Positions 11,448 through 22,740 of a DNA stretch of 64,000 nucleotides are shown one piece after another. Position numbers and translations under genes: made by a program. This DNA is from Daldinia sp. FL1419. Lineage: Eukaryota > Ascomycota > Sordariomycetes > Xylariales > Hypoxylaceae. Position 1 is the stretch's first letter. The number at the start of each line of letters is the position of its first letter. The stretch spans positions 27,271-91,270 of the forward strand of contig MU623477.1 of NCBI GenBank assembly GCA_025201765.1, read 5' to 3'. Under the pieces are notes generated by a model. The model saw nothing but the letters and a program-made list of their open reading frames with translations, had not been told where the DNA came from and made no database searches.

Positions 11448-14294
11448 CTACATAAACAACGTAACTTCGTCTCCTACACCGCTCCCTACTGCCCGAACTC
11501 TTGCCCCAATCTCAAGAGGGCTACCCTCGAACACGACAAACTCACTAGCATCATCGCTCCCCTCCAGTCCTAACAGCTCATATACATTATCTGAGACCAA
11601 ATCCAAAGCATCCTTCTCGCTGAGCTTGCCCTCGCTATTCCAATATGCGATCCCAGCCAGTAAACCCACGTCCCGCACTAACCAGTCTTCGTTAATGCTA
11701 ATGGCCACACGGACCCCAGCCTCGACGAGCTTATCAAGAGCAGTGCCGTTTGTTAGAGGTGCTCCCGTAAGTGCCCGTCTTTGGTCCCACGAATTCCGAT
11801 ACGAAAGCAAAGGGTTGAGGACCACGCCTACTTTTGCTGCTGCAAGCTCTCCCGCCAGAAGGAAAGACTCGGCACCTCCGATAATGACGAGAGAAATACC
11901 ACCACTACCACGAGAAGAAGCAATGACATTATCGACAGACTCTTTTACCTTCAGAAGCGTAGCGATGACGTCGGCACTGTGAACCGTGATAGCTAGTGGG
12001 AGAGAGCCCTCTATCACTTTACTCAAAAACGCCGCCTCTGTATAAGGGTCTGTGTTGTTTGCATTAGCGGTTGCAGCTTCGATCAGCTTATGGCGTAACG
12101 CGTTGACTGCGTTTGAGATGGAAGTGCTCCCACGCTTGGCGCTGAGATCCAACGTATAATGTACCGCTACGTCATCAGCAAATATAGCTCCCTCATCGAG
12201 AGCGTGCTTCGCGGCAGTGCGGAATCCTACACTAGTGCCCTGGTGGGTCGCCTGTCCCGAGTATTTGGGCGCCGATATGGCCCTGGCCACACCATATTTA
12301 TACGCATAATATAGTTTCTTGGTCTCAAACGCCAGCCCGTCGATACCTCGGCTAAAGATTTCTGGACTACCTCCGTTTTCCGTATCCTTTTCGGCGTCGA
12401 TGCCATTAAGTCCTAGTAGAGAGCCGAAGACGGTGAACGGCTTAGTTATATGGCCGTTCTCAAGATGAATGACTCTCGTTCCTGATTTCGAAGCTGTTTC
12501 TAGTTCGCCGTGGCAGGTTCCTACGCAGACAATCTTACCACGTGAAATCACGACAGCAAAATCCTGTTCCTGGGAACTATGCTGCGGAGATTTTAAAAAT
12601 GATTTAGACATTCCCGTAAAGATAACGTCGCCGGCGATGGCCGTTTCTTCGGTAGTAATAGGAACCACCGGCGTAGAACTCCGAGAGGCAGTAAGTGGTT
12701 TCCTCAACTCGATGGGTTCCTCAAATTGCGCCGTTCCGTCTATCCAAACTTGAACTGGTGCGGCCCCGACACTTAACGGATCACTGTCCCAAACAACAAT
12801 ATCGGCGTCGAATCCAGGCTTGACTTTCCCTATTCGTTGCCCAAGACCCAGTCGCTCAGCGGGTGCCGTCGTAACGGAAGCCAAGGCGGCATGATAAGGT
12901 AATCCGTATCCAAATGCCTTTGCGGCCTCAAACACGACGTGCTGAGCGTTTAGAACTGGGTTGTCGCTTACATAAATGGGGGTCAGTCCGTTCTCGTATA
13001 GCACCTTTCCGGCGTACTCAGACCCGATGTAAGCTTCGGCCTTGTACCACATGTTATCGGCGAATAGAGCCGACGCTGGCGGGGTATCCCCATATGCCCG
13101 TTTTAGAACTTCAGGGACAAGATACGTCTGGTGAGCGTGGTGGAAGGCCCGGACTGGAAACTTGAACTCGTTCGAGTGGTCCACGAATGCTTCCAGATCT
13201 GGGACTGTGTAGCAATGGGTATTGACGTGAACCTGCCCACGTAGCACGGCAGCCAGCGTTTCCCACTCCAAGTCTTGTGGTAGATAACTGTCCATCCGTT
13301 CAATACCAACGGACTCTGCCAAGGTACACCAATCGTCTTGAGCTTGGACCTGTTTTGCAGCTTGCTCGAAGGCGTGCCTAAATTCCCACGACTCACCGAG
13401 CCGGCTAGTAGGACCATGTTCTCCAGCTTTGCCGTAGGTACGCTTAGAATTTTCGCCACATGCCATCTTGATGTATCTCCATGAGCGGTCGGGGTCGGCC
13501 AACAAGTCGTTGATCGAAGTCTCGTTGCGACCGTCGGGTTTCCCCACAGCATGTTTTATAACGAAGGCTTCGCCGCCAATGTTATTACTGGAACCCGGTA
13601 AAATTAAGCTTGTCGTTACTCCTCCAGACTTGATGACCTGGATTTGATGATCGAATACGTTGATGCCGTCGATGGATCGGATATACGGAGTTATATTAGA
13701 GCCCATCTCGTTTGTATCGTCGTTGCCGGCTAATTCCGGTAAGCTGTCAACGCCAGCGTGACTGTGCATGTCAATGATACCGCTAGTAAGTCGACGGCCC
13801 TTGGCATCCCATATTAAGGTATCTGAAGGGAGCAAGCCGGTGTCAATATCCTTCCGAACCTCCTTGATGAGCCCGTATTCCAACAAAACATCAGCATTTA
13901 TCCAGGAAAAGCCCTTTCCAGCGCGTGAATCTTCCTCGCTAGTCCCATCAGCAGGCTCACCAACCCAGATGGTAGCGTTCTTAATAACAGTTGATTTGTG
14001 TCCATCAACGTAACGCGCATTCCGCTCCCGACCAAGGCCGATGGGGTCTTGCGGCTTAGAACGCAACTTCGCACAGGTCCGCAAGTCTTCACTCAATTTC
14101 TCAATTGATAATTGATATACCGAGCGGTCTTTTGAGCGAGTATCGATTTGCCTCCATTGTGCATAGACGATGAACGCAAGACACGTTAGAGCGAACAGCT
14201 TAATGGCCCGAGAACGTCGTATGGACCAGCGCCCGCGCCAATCTGGTGTAGCTACGGCACTGTAAGGAGGAAGTTCCCCCTTGCCATACTCCAT
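11448..14294 (-). CDS. membrane-anchored amidohydrolase-superfamily protein
   Basis: Single 948-aa frame. A hydrophobic helix at about residues 31-47 (IKLFALTCLAFIVYAQW) preceded by Arg residues makes it a type II membrane or Golgi/secretory protein. The catalytic half follows: the metal-binding His-x-His lies in GIIDMHSHAGVD (177-179), further His in NTHCY and FHHAHQ, and a metal/catalytic Asp in YVSDNPVLNAQH; the C-terminal rim of the composite domain is the KPGFDADIVVWD segment. A second, more degenerate half with the same ending style (VSDNVYELLGL ... FVVFEG) follows to the C-terminus. Fungal relatives are often labelled imidazolonepropionase-like or carbohydrate esterase 9, without experimental proof. 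The reaction is unknown. It is a large intronless gene, and its 5' leader carries an AAG repeat (14323-14345, plus-strand reading). Confidence 0.85.
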   Translation of the reverse strand: MEYGKGELPPYSAVATPDWRGRWSIRRSRAIKLFALTCLAFIVYAQWRQIDTRSKDRSVYQLSIEKLSEDLRTCAKLRSKPQDPIGLGRERNARYVDGHKSTVIKNATIWVGEPADGTSEEDSRAGKGFSWINADVLLEYGLIKEVRKDIDTGLLPSDTLIWDAKGRRLTSGIIDMHSHAGVDSLPELAGNDDTNEMGSNITPYIRSIDGINVFDHQIQVIKSGGVTTSLILPGSSNNIGGEAFVIKHAVGKPDGRNETSINDLLADPDRSWRYIKMACGENSKRTYGKAGEHGPTSRLGESWEFRHAFEQAAKQVQAQDDWCTLAESVGIERMDSYLPQDLEWETLAAVLRGQVHVNTHCYTVPDLEAFVDHSNEFKFPVRAFHHAHQTYLVPEVLKRAYGDTPPASALFADNMWYKAEAYIGSEYAGKVLYENGLTPIYVSDNPVLNAQHVVFEAAKAFGYGLPYHAALASVTTAPAERLGLGQRIGKVKPGFDADIVVWDSDPLSVGAAPVQVWIDGTAQFEEPIELRKPLTASRSSTPVVPITTEETAIAGDVIFTGMSKSFLKSPQHSSQEQDFAVVISRGKIVCVGTCHGELETASKSGTRVIHLENGHITKPFTVFGSLLGLNGIDAEKDTENGGSPEIFSRGIDGLAFETKKLYYAYKYGVARAISAPKYSGQATHQGTSVGFRTAAKHALDEGAIFADDVAVHYTLDLSAKRGSTSISNAVNALRHKLIEAATANANNTDPYTEAAFLSKVIEGSLPLAITVHSADVIATLLKVKESVDNVIASSRGSGGISLVIIGGAESFLLAGELAAAKVGVVLNPLLSYRNSWDQRRALTGAPLTNGTALDKLVEAGVRVAISINEDWLVRDVGLLAGIAYWNSEGKLSEKDALDLVSDNVYELLGLEGSDDASEFVVFEGSPLEIGARVRAVGSGVGDEVTLFM

Positions 14295-15393
14295 TTCTTC
14301 CTTTGGTGTTTATGATGTATGGATGAAGAAGAAGAAGAAGAAGAGAAAGAGAAAACATGGAGGAAGGGAGGCTTTAAGAGAGGCTGGTGTTGATCAATGG
14401 GGGGAACCTCCAAGGACCCCACGATCTTAGACGGGACCCTTAGACGAGACTTGGCCAATTGGAGAAGGTTTCACCACGACTTACAAGGGATGGTTAAGCT
14501 CGCGACACCCCACAAAGATAACGACACCACTACCGGTAGATTAGTCGAGACTTACGGATCCGTATGTGTGTTAATCATACTCTACTCTTTACTCTCTACA
14601 GCTCATAGGGAGTAATATATAGTTGTATAAGTCCCTACCTATGTAGGTATGTAAGCCCGTAAATAAAGACCTAGGTTAGGAAAATATAAGAAAAGAATCG
14701 AGTATCCGTTATGTCCGGGCCCAACAACTGGTCCTCCAGTAAATCAAATAGAACGAACCCCTGCATTATACAATACCTACCTATGTAGGTACCTACTTAG
14801 AATAGGGCTGACATCGATATGCTTTCCAAGATGCCACTTCGGACGCGATGGGTCCGGTCCATGGTTTTACCAATCCTCAAATAAGGACCTCCTATACTCA
14901 GATTATTGTCAATTCCACGTAATTAAAGCATCGCAACGCAATCGATTAGAAGGTAAAACGAGGGACTAATTAACAGTAAACACTAAGGTTAACTACCTAG
15001 TTAAGTCAGTTTAGTTAGTTTAAAGGCATTCATAAAAGAGACGTGATCCACGTCGACACCTAGGCGCCTAGTAAAGTAGCAGAGCTATTAGAGCCAGCAT
15101 ACAAACAAATCAACGATTATAATGAGCATCACCTAGTGGCCATGTGCCTATTAGTAGAAAAGAAAATAAAACCCTCGTAAAGTCATCTTCGTACCCTGCC
15201 AACTTTCATATGTGTGGCATCTCTGGAAATCAGTTACATGCAACTCCTAATTCAGCGAAAAAGGCAACGCCATCCACTCGTTATTATCAAACTCATTTTT
15301 CAATCGACTATTGCCTTAGGAGGATAATTCAAACTCCTAAGCCAGATCTCCCCTTTTTTTCCCTTTCGTACCATTAGGATAGGTATCTTCCAT
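14295..15393. other. intergenic, 1.1 kb
   Basis: No gene is supported. It contains an (AAG)n tract at 14323-14345 in the leader of the amidohydrolase, and ACCTACCTATGTAGGTACC palindromes near 14631-14650 and 14773-14798. Confidence 0.4.
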
Positions 15394-18300
15394 TTAACCT
15401 CGGTGCTTATCCTCATCTCGCTCCTCTTCCGGAGTCTTAGTTACGGGGGGAATAGCCGGCTTCTTGAAGGACTGGAATGCGCGGCGTAGCGAGCCAGAGA
15501 AGCTGGCCGCAGGTCGGAGGGTTGCTACGGAGCCGGTCGCAGAGCCAGTCGAGTCGGACTGCTGCGAGGCCGTCTTTCGGCTAGTCTTCTCCGCCTTATC
15601 CGCCTTGTCAGTGGCCTTAGCCTTAGCCTTAGCCTTCTCTTCCTGACGAAGGGCGCGCTCCTTCTCGCGCTCTTGACGCTTCTCACGCTTCTCGTCCTCT
15701 CGACGCTTTCGCTCTTCTATGTTCACGCCCTCGTAGAGGAACGGGCCGGGGGCTGGTCGCATGACAAATTGGTCCGCGCCTGAATTCCATGGTTCTCTAA
15801 AAGACTGACCACTTCCGCTACCAATCTGGGATCCCTGGCGAGATAGGCGGCTCGGGGCCGAGCTCAGAGCGGAGGCAACTCGCACTGAGGGACCACGTTC
15901 CGAGGGGACACGCTCTGAAGGAGCACGTCCTGGATTAACGCGCTCTGAAGGCGCATGTTCCGAAGGGGAGCGCTCTGAGGTAACACTCTGAGACGGAACG
16001 CGAGGGGAACTAACGCGCTGCGATAGGCCACGCTGTGAGGGTTCATGCGGTGCTGAGGATACCTGCATTGAGGGCGTGTGAGGCGGAGGTCCCTGCAAAG
16101 TGAGGGAGGGTCCGTGGTGGGCACTCTCGCGATGAACATTCTGGAGGTCCTCGGCGTATGGAGAGCTGGGCAAGTTTTGGTAAAAGCTGTGGTGCGGATG
16201 CTGAGGCTGCTGAGGATACTGGAGATGTTGCTGCTGTTGGGGATGCTGGAGATACTGTGAATTATGGGGGTTACTGTAGAAGGGATCATCCCCGAACTGA
16301 TTTGTGGTTTGGCCCGCGGCCTGGTTAGCGGGCTGTCCAGCAGGTTGTCCAACATTCTCTTCACGCGCGATAGCGCTTGTAAGTTCTTCAAAGATTCGCT
16401 CTTCAGTAGGAGCATTATGCGCCTGGAGTTCAGCATTGCTCTAGAATGCAGAAATTCCAGGCGCGCGCAGGATGACCTGATGTCGGATAAAGGTTCGTAA
16501 ACCAGCCTCCGTTCGAAGAGGCTCTCGAAATAGCGCAGTCTGTAGTCCCGCTAAGGCGACGGGTCGAGTAACTCGGCCGGTGTAATCGTTCTCCTGGAAC
16601 TCGTGCATCTCCTCGCGGATGATGGCTCGGATATTTTCCACATTGAGGGTGCGGGAAGGAGTGCTTGCGGCGACGACCGAAGTAGGGTTGATCTGGCTGG
16701 TTACTCGAGTGCTTCGGCGGCCTCGTCGAGATAGTTCTCGTTCGGCAGCATTGGGTGCTTCTTCCATCTCTTCATCTTCCGAATCTTCAATTCGCTGGAT
16801 TCGACGCTGGCGAGCTCGTTGGAAACGCTCCGCCAGAGGGGTGTTGGGCTGCGGGCTCAACGAATTGCGTTCATAGTTACGTCCAGAATCACGTCTGGAG
16901 TTACGTCCAGCAAGTTGCTGGAGGTTAGAAGTGGCATCCATCACAGTTCGAGGCACCGCTATAGTTACGAAAAGTCAGTACTGATACCCAGTAGATATAT
17001 GGAAGTGGGATAGCCTTACAATGGACATGAGAAATGTTTTCTGTGCTGTCGTCCGTTTCAGAGCGAGTAAGAGGTGATTGGGTTTCTAGGTGTCGTAAGT
17101 GACTGCCATGAAACAAAATTCCGGGGAACTTGTGAAAGGGAAAAAAAAAAAAAGATACGTACGTGAACGGGTTTGTGAAGTAGGGCTAGCTAAGCTAGTC
17201 TCGTTTCCTTCTCCTTCCCCTGCATGCGTATGCTCTAGGCTACGGTCTGTTCACGATCAGGTTAGGTTATTCACGTAATTTAACTCTAGAAATAGCACTT
17301 ACCGTCGTAATCCGAGGATCCTTGAGCCTCTGATGCCCCTGAAGGTACCGAAATAGAAATTCCTTGCTCTCCACTAGTCGTACCCTGATCAATCACCGTG
17401 GGCAACTTAGGCCCTTCTTTGTTGTCCTGAACAGAGGTAAGGCCCAGTAGTTCGGCTTCTTCCTGTGTGTCGAGGGAGTAGACGGAAGATTCGTATAAGG
17501 AATCGTGATGTCCAAATGAAGGGAACGGCAATGAATCTGACGTGAACTGTGACTCAGACACCACGTCCGGCACTGACGTACTAGTTCTCAATTCTTGTGA
17601 CAATGCAGATTGGCTTGAGCTTGGTAAGTTCACAGAATTGCTTGTAGGCAGCACAGCTTGTTTGTTACCCAGTGTTCCTCCTCTCGTGAGGCTTTGTGCA
17701 CGCGAGGGATGTCGAGGAGGAGGAGGTGGTGGTGGAAAGTTTGGAGGTGGGAAGGGTGGTTCCTTTGTAAAATTTAATGGTGCACGTCGAGGTATACGAG
17801 GCGGGATCAGTTCTAATTTCTGTCCAGAATCAGCACTATCAGCAGAACGGCAAGTACCTTCTTGATTCTCGCCATGCTGAGCGTCGCCGATATGTTTACC
17901 ATCGCCAATATGTTGTTCACCACTAATATCCTGACCATCGCCGGCTAGGGAACTACCGGCGACGGTAAAACTAGTAGTGTTTTGCTGAATATTGGTAACA
18001 TATTGACTATCGGCGACTTCTGAACTGCCAGTAATACTGGAGCTATCGGCGACAGTAGGCCTACTAGCGACAGTAGGCGTATCGGCGACATTTATATTAC
18101 TGCTAAGACTTCCGTAATAGGCAAAACGTTTACGATTGGCAACGGATTCGGAGTCTGTGATATGCCCAGAGCTGCCAAGATATCCACGACTAATAGTAGC
18201 TTTAAGCTCAGCAACGCGGTCCTTAACATCCGGGCTACTAAGGTCTACTGTATTTTGTCCTTTGCGTTCCTCGCTGAGTACTTTTGTATCATCCGTATCT

Positions 18301-18976
18301 TCATCTATAATTTCAAAGGGATCATTAGCTATAGGTCTTGAGTTGGTTTTGTAATACTGCCAATATCTATAGACTCAAGCGATGTTCTTTAATAGTGGTA
18401 TTCGAATAACGTACCTTGAAATTCTTGGTTGTTACTACTGGGGAGAGTATGGCTACCAGACCCAGCTCTTCTAGTTTCGGTATAGCTCGTAATACGACGA
18501 GAAGGCTTTGGGGAGTTTCTTCTCAGGCCTTCCGATTTCCCATCGAAGGGTGAGCGATCGGGCGGGGGCGCCTTCAGGTTTCGCAACAAGGGAATCCTTG
18601 AGGGTGCCGTATCGGTAGACTTATACTCTGACGAAGTCTCACGAATTGTAGATAAATATGCATTCTTCTTTGAGTTTTCCTCTGATTCGGTGTGAGATTT
18701 CGGCGATGGACTAAAGAGGGTTTTCTTTAGAGATAATGCTTCCTCTAGGGTCAGGTAGGCATCAATGAAGCTTTCGACTGACCTTCGAGGCAACGTATCA
18801 CCAGCACTATTTGTAGTCTCCTCTGTTCGCCTAACTCCGGAGCTAACCGAGGGATTGCCACGGCCCCGGGTTCCCTGGGATCCCCTTACTGGGACTGGAG
18901 TGGGTATACTTGACTGCTGGCTCGGGATCTTGTCAGGCAGGGGATATAGAGTATATTTATGACGCCTTTCAGCCAT
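15394..18976 (-). CDS. large low-complexity Ser/Pro-rich protein (five exons proposed)
   Basis: Proposed exons: 18415-18976, 17303-18373, 17020-17085, 16477-16958 and 15394-16422. Phases agree throughout and give about 1069 aa. The family is not recognised. The N-terminal third is Ser/Thr/Pro-rich; exon 2 has imperfect VADS/GDG repeats (an ATCGGCGAC motif recurs in the DNA at 17880-18090) and then a polyproline run. Exon 4 has an acidic patch and the helix VENIRAIIREEMHEF. Exon 5 has Gln-rich sequence, a [SP]SERxP-type repeat (about 855-908) and a highly charged Glu/Lys/Arg helix (about 962-1007). The design resembles scaffold or cytoskeleton-associated proteins. Weak points: the first intron is only 41 nt, the second is 217 nt, and the fourth must remove an in-frame TAG at 16441-16443 using a poor GTCATC donor. 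Two adjacent genes (the second starting at the ATG near 16942) is the alternative. Confidence 0.55.
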
Positions 18977-20178
18977 GGTTGCTGTTATAATGCGACGCGA
19001 TACGAGTTTGATCTAGGTTGCGCTTATAATGGGCTACCAGTGTTGGTTAATAACGGTGATAGGGTTAAAGAGCTAACGAACGTACCTCGCAAACCTTCCA
19101 GAGGAAGACAAAATTGAATACTCAATAGAGTAAGATATGGAGCCTACTACAAGAGGACGGTTGATGTAGTAGAAGGAAGGTGTCTGACCAACAAAATCCT
19201 CATGAAGAAGTCGCGGGTGAAGATATGATAAAGGTTGCTGGAATGAATAGATTGAAATCCATACGGCGTGTGCCAAAATAGAACGGTTTTGATTGAACAA
19301 ATTGGGACCGGCGGGGAGGGAAAGGAGTGAGGGTGAAAAAATAAAAAATTAAATTTTTGTTGCAAAAACAAGATATTGTAGAAGAAGGGTGCTATGCACA
19401 ACCAGGTCGCGTATGTAAAATCTGAAATGGTGAGCACATAGACTGCGAGTCACTTGTGAGTTATGGCTTCGCAGGTTGCTAAGAGGTAAAATTCACAGAG
19501 TAGTTTTACGGAGAAAGGTGAGCACCTTTTTGCGCTAGGAGTTTTAAAAATTACAATTCCCTAAGAACAAGTACAATAATAAGGGATTTGTTATTTTGTA
19601 AAATGATTTAATTAATATCAGAATTCATAGCTACTTCTCATTATGATGCTCTATAGAAATATATCCTCGATTTGTATCTGAGATGGAAATTGGTTAAGTA
19701 CCTACTTAGGGGTGCCTATATACGCAATTGTAACTTCCTAACGATAGAAAAGGTAGAAAAGAAATATTGCCCTTGTCACTATGAATATAAAATTGCTAGC
19801 TGTAGATGTGCAACTCTTCGGTTCATGATGTTTTTCAACAATTATGAAGAATAGATACATGGGTACCTATGTACTTATGTGACTTACAGGTGGAAGGAAG
19901 TGGGTACCTTGAAGGTATGTACCTACATGTGGGTACCTGATATATGTGAATAGGTACACGGACCGTTAGACGTCATATTAAATGGCATGGGATCAACCCG
20001 GCATTTTGGATAAAGCTGCGCCACTCCCGAGCAGAAGGCCTCCGATCAATTGTGGCACACAACAAGGAATGAAAGGAACCCACGCGCAATCTCCCGGTTT
20101 CTCCTTGGCGACTTCCTCCCGTTTATTATCTTGTTTCACCTCATTTCTCGGGGGGCACCGGGGAAAAGTTCGCTGCTC
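18977..20178. other. intergenic, 1.2 kb
   Basis: Shared upstream region of two divergent genes. GGTACC-centred palindromes cluster at 19860-19945. No gene is seen. Confidence 0.4.
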
Positions 20179-20235
20179 TTTTCAGCCTTCTTCAGCTTTC
20201 TTCAGCTTTCCTTCAGCTTTTCTTCAGGTCTCTTC
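20179..20235 (+). repeat. CTTCAGCTTT pyrimidine microrepeat in 5' leader
   Basis: About five imperfect copies of a CTTCAG-plus-pyrimidine unit stand immediately upstream of the AAA ATPase gene. Pyrimidine-rich tracts of this kind are common near fungal transcription starts. Each unit also contains CAG preceded by pyrimidines and could be read as a cryptic splice acceptor. Confidence 0.5.
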
Positions 20236-20310
20236 ATGATCAAAGAATTTATTGATAATGCTGCCGCGACTAGCGAGCCGGATTACCCCTTTCAGGGGGT
20301 CAGCATGTAG
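20236..20310 (+). promoter_or_regulatory. overlapping upstream open reading frame
   Basis: The ATG at 20236 opens a 24-codon frame ending in TAG at 20308-20310. It overlaps, in another frame, the likely start of the AAA ATPase at 20258. If the transcript begins upstream of 20236, this frame would lower translation of the main protein; whether the mRNA includes it cannot be seen from DNA. Confidence 0.4.
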
Positions 20311-22047
20311 GCGCCTCAATGTTACCTCGACACGCGCTGGGTTGGTTTGGCCCCCACCACAGCGATCGTTCTCCACAACAATGACTATGAGGTATCAGAT
20401 TGGCCCGGAGCCAGAGGCCAGGCAGTCTTTATGGTCTAAAATGGGAGAGGCTGCTGCCACTACTTTTGCTTCGGTCGTAGTTCTCGGCATTGGTTTTGCC
20501 GGTGCTGGTTACGCCTATCACCAGTCGTATAAGTGGCTACAACTCCAGAAAATCCATCACGCGTTCGAGCCGGGAGCCGAGCCGATCCTGGCATTAGCTG
20601 GGAAAAATGTACCAGCGCCACCCAATTGGGTGGTCCGAGAAGAGCAAGCTAGGATAGACGATATCGTGGCAGCGAATGAAACAGGTCATTATTACCTGAT
20701 AATGGGTGAAAAAGGATGCGGGAAAAGCAGCATGCTCATCGAAGCCATGAGGAAAGTAGATGGAGATGGCTGCGCCATGCTTGAGGCATCTAACAGCGTC
20801 GAAGTCTTTCGTATAAGGCTAGGCAAGGCGATTGATTACGAATTTCACGAGGACTACATCGGAGGCTACTTTAGCGAGCGTGGTCCTAGAGAATCTACGG
20901 CGCTCCTTGACATAGAGCGAGCGATGAATAAGCTGGAGAAAGTGGCGCTGATGCACCGGGCTAAACAGAACAAGCCCCTCCTACTTATTATCAATCAAAC
21001 CCACCTAATTAGGGACGACGACGAAGGCAAAGACTTATTAGAGCTACTCCAGCACCGAGCAGAGGCTTGGTGCGCTTCAAACTTGGTGTCGGTTGTTTTT
21101 ACCACCGATGATTATTGGGTTTACGAGCGACTCAAGAGGCGTGCCACGGAGCGAATGGTGGTGATGTCAATTAATGATCTACCGAAACCCCAGGCGATAC
21201 AAGCATTGCAGAGATATCGGCACCGCTACTTTGCAGAAGATGTGGATAGGTCTATCCTTGAAGAGGTCTATGATAGAGTTGGGGGCCGTCTTTCCTTCCT
21301 AAATCGGGTAGCTAAGTCGCGCGATATGCTTGCTACGTGCGATCGCATCAAGGAGATTGAAAAAACATGGTTTCTAAACTCCTGTGCCATACTTGGATCC
21401 GAAATGGATGATGACGTGATGGATCAACAAAAATTCTCGGTAAGTTTCCTTTATATTGGTAATATGATATCTTCCGTGGTCGCATGTGTCCATACAAGCA
21501 AGTATGGGACGACAAGCATGGTACCCACGTGATATGCATGCGTATATTGGCTCCTAGTTTCCACCTCTAAGCTTACTTATAAACCCGTCTCGGATCTCAA
21601 CGACTTGCTAACGCTTAAACATAGTCAGCTTCTATGGTGCTCGCGTTAGCGCTTGTTGATAGAGAAGAGGATATGGAGCAAATCTATGACCCGGAGAAAG
21701 GACATATCCTCCCGTATTTCCCGATGCATAAGGCACAAGAAGTCATGACTCGGGCGGATTTCATCCGAGAGCTTGACCGGTTGAATTTGTTTACTATAAC
21801 CAGCGAAGCTCACGTACGTGCTAGTTCTGTACCCATGCAACGCGCATTTAAGGAAATATGTGCTGAAGCCGGTTTCCGGGAGTTCCTCCAAGACACCCTG
21901 GATCGCATTGCTGCCATAGAGAGTTTAGGCCGTACGAGAGAACTGGTTGCAAAAGACCTAGTTCTCGGCGGGAAGTATCGTATTTCGACACCCATCAGCT
22001 TGGATGGCAGAGTCGAAATTCGATTAGACCAAGAGAAGAAGAATTAA
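20258..22047 (+). CDS. mitochondrial-type AAA ATPase with C-terminal winged-helix region
   Basis: Two exons, 20258-21439 and 21625-22047 (185-nt intron, branch GCTAAC), give 534 aa. The N-terminus is Arg/Ser-rich with an RSFST processing-like site at 37-41, typical of a mitochondrial presequence. A hydrophobic span follows at about 69-87. The Walker A motif is GEKGCGKSS (150-158). The Walker B position reads LLLIINQ (241-247), with Asn-Gln where Asp-Glu is usual, so hydrolysis may be weak or use another residue. The C-terminal 140 aa fit the winged-helix domain seen in a fungal AAA family. It probably acts at the inner mitochondrial membrane; the substrate is unknown. The start was chosen as the first in-frame ATG. 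Confidence 0.82.
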
Positions 22048-22428
22048 GGATCATGAAAATGTCCCATGAGGTTATATCTATACCCAAATTAGTATCCAGT
22101 CGCCAGCTGCAAGGCCAGCTTTTCTTTTGTTGAGTAAAAGGGGAGCAGAGGTTGTATCAACATTGTACCATATTACGCGTCAACGCCTGTACCTATTATA
22201 TTTGTATATAATATCCTATTTGCTATTTTCAATTTGATCAGAACCTACTTTGATGCGAGGCATCTTATAGAGGCAGCTACGCGGGGTTTTATTATTTCTA
22301 AAAGTTCGGAATTAGATAGATACCTTATTTCAATCATACAAAGTCAGAAGAAATTACAATACCTATACCTTACATATAAGAAATTTGTAGCTGCCTTATC
22401 ATATAATGTGTGTGGTCAGTGATATAGG
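22048..22428. other. 3' flank of AAA ATPase gene
   Basis: A+T-rich downstream sequence with no coding signal; it runs into the dehydrogenase relic. Confidence 0.35.
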
Positions 22429-22740
22429 ACTACTAAAGAAATTGGCACTGCTGGGTACAATGTCCTTGATACAGACTCAATATCGGATATTCTACCCTTT
22501 GTCAAACGCATCATTGACGACTGCATAGTCAACAATGCTGGTATACAGAGGCCCCTACAAGTCCAGAGAAAGACACCAGAAGATTTCCTCTCCAAGGCTG
22601 ACGATGAAATTGAAATAATAAATATTCGTGGGCCTCTCTATCTTACCCTTCGGCTTCTGCCTCATTTCAAAATGTCTAAGCTACAAGTAATGATCATCGA
22701 TGTATCTAGCGTAATTTGATATGTACCCTTCGGAGAAGTT
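22429..22740 (+). pseudogene. short-chain dehydrogenase/reductase relic
   Basis: The plus-strand frame from about 22436 translates to a clear mid-section of a short-chain dehydrogenase: GTAGYNVLDTDSISDILPF, then CIVNNAGIQRPLQV with the family NNAG motif, then NIRGPLYLTLRLLPHF and IIDVSS. It lacks the N-terminal TGxxxGxG cofactor site and the catalytic YxxxK. A few residues are missing just before NNAG. TGA at 22717-22719 interrupts the sequence where homologues continue, and YVPF follows in frame after it. No ATG or splice site makes this a working gene. It is a dead fragment about 300 bp long between two live genes. Confidence 0.75.
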
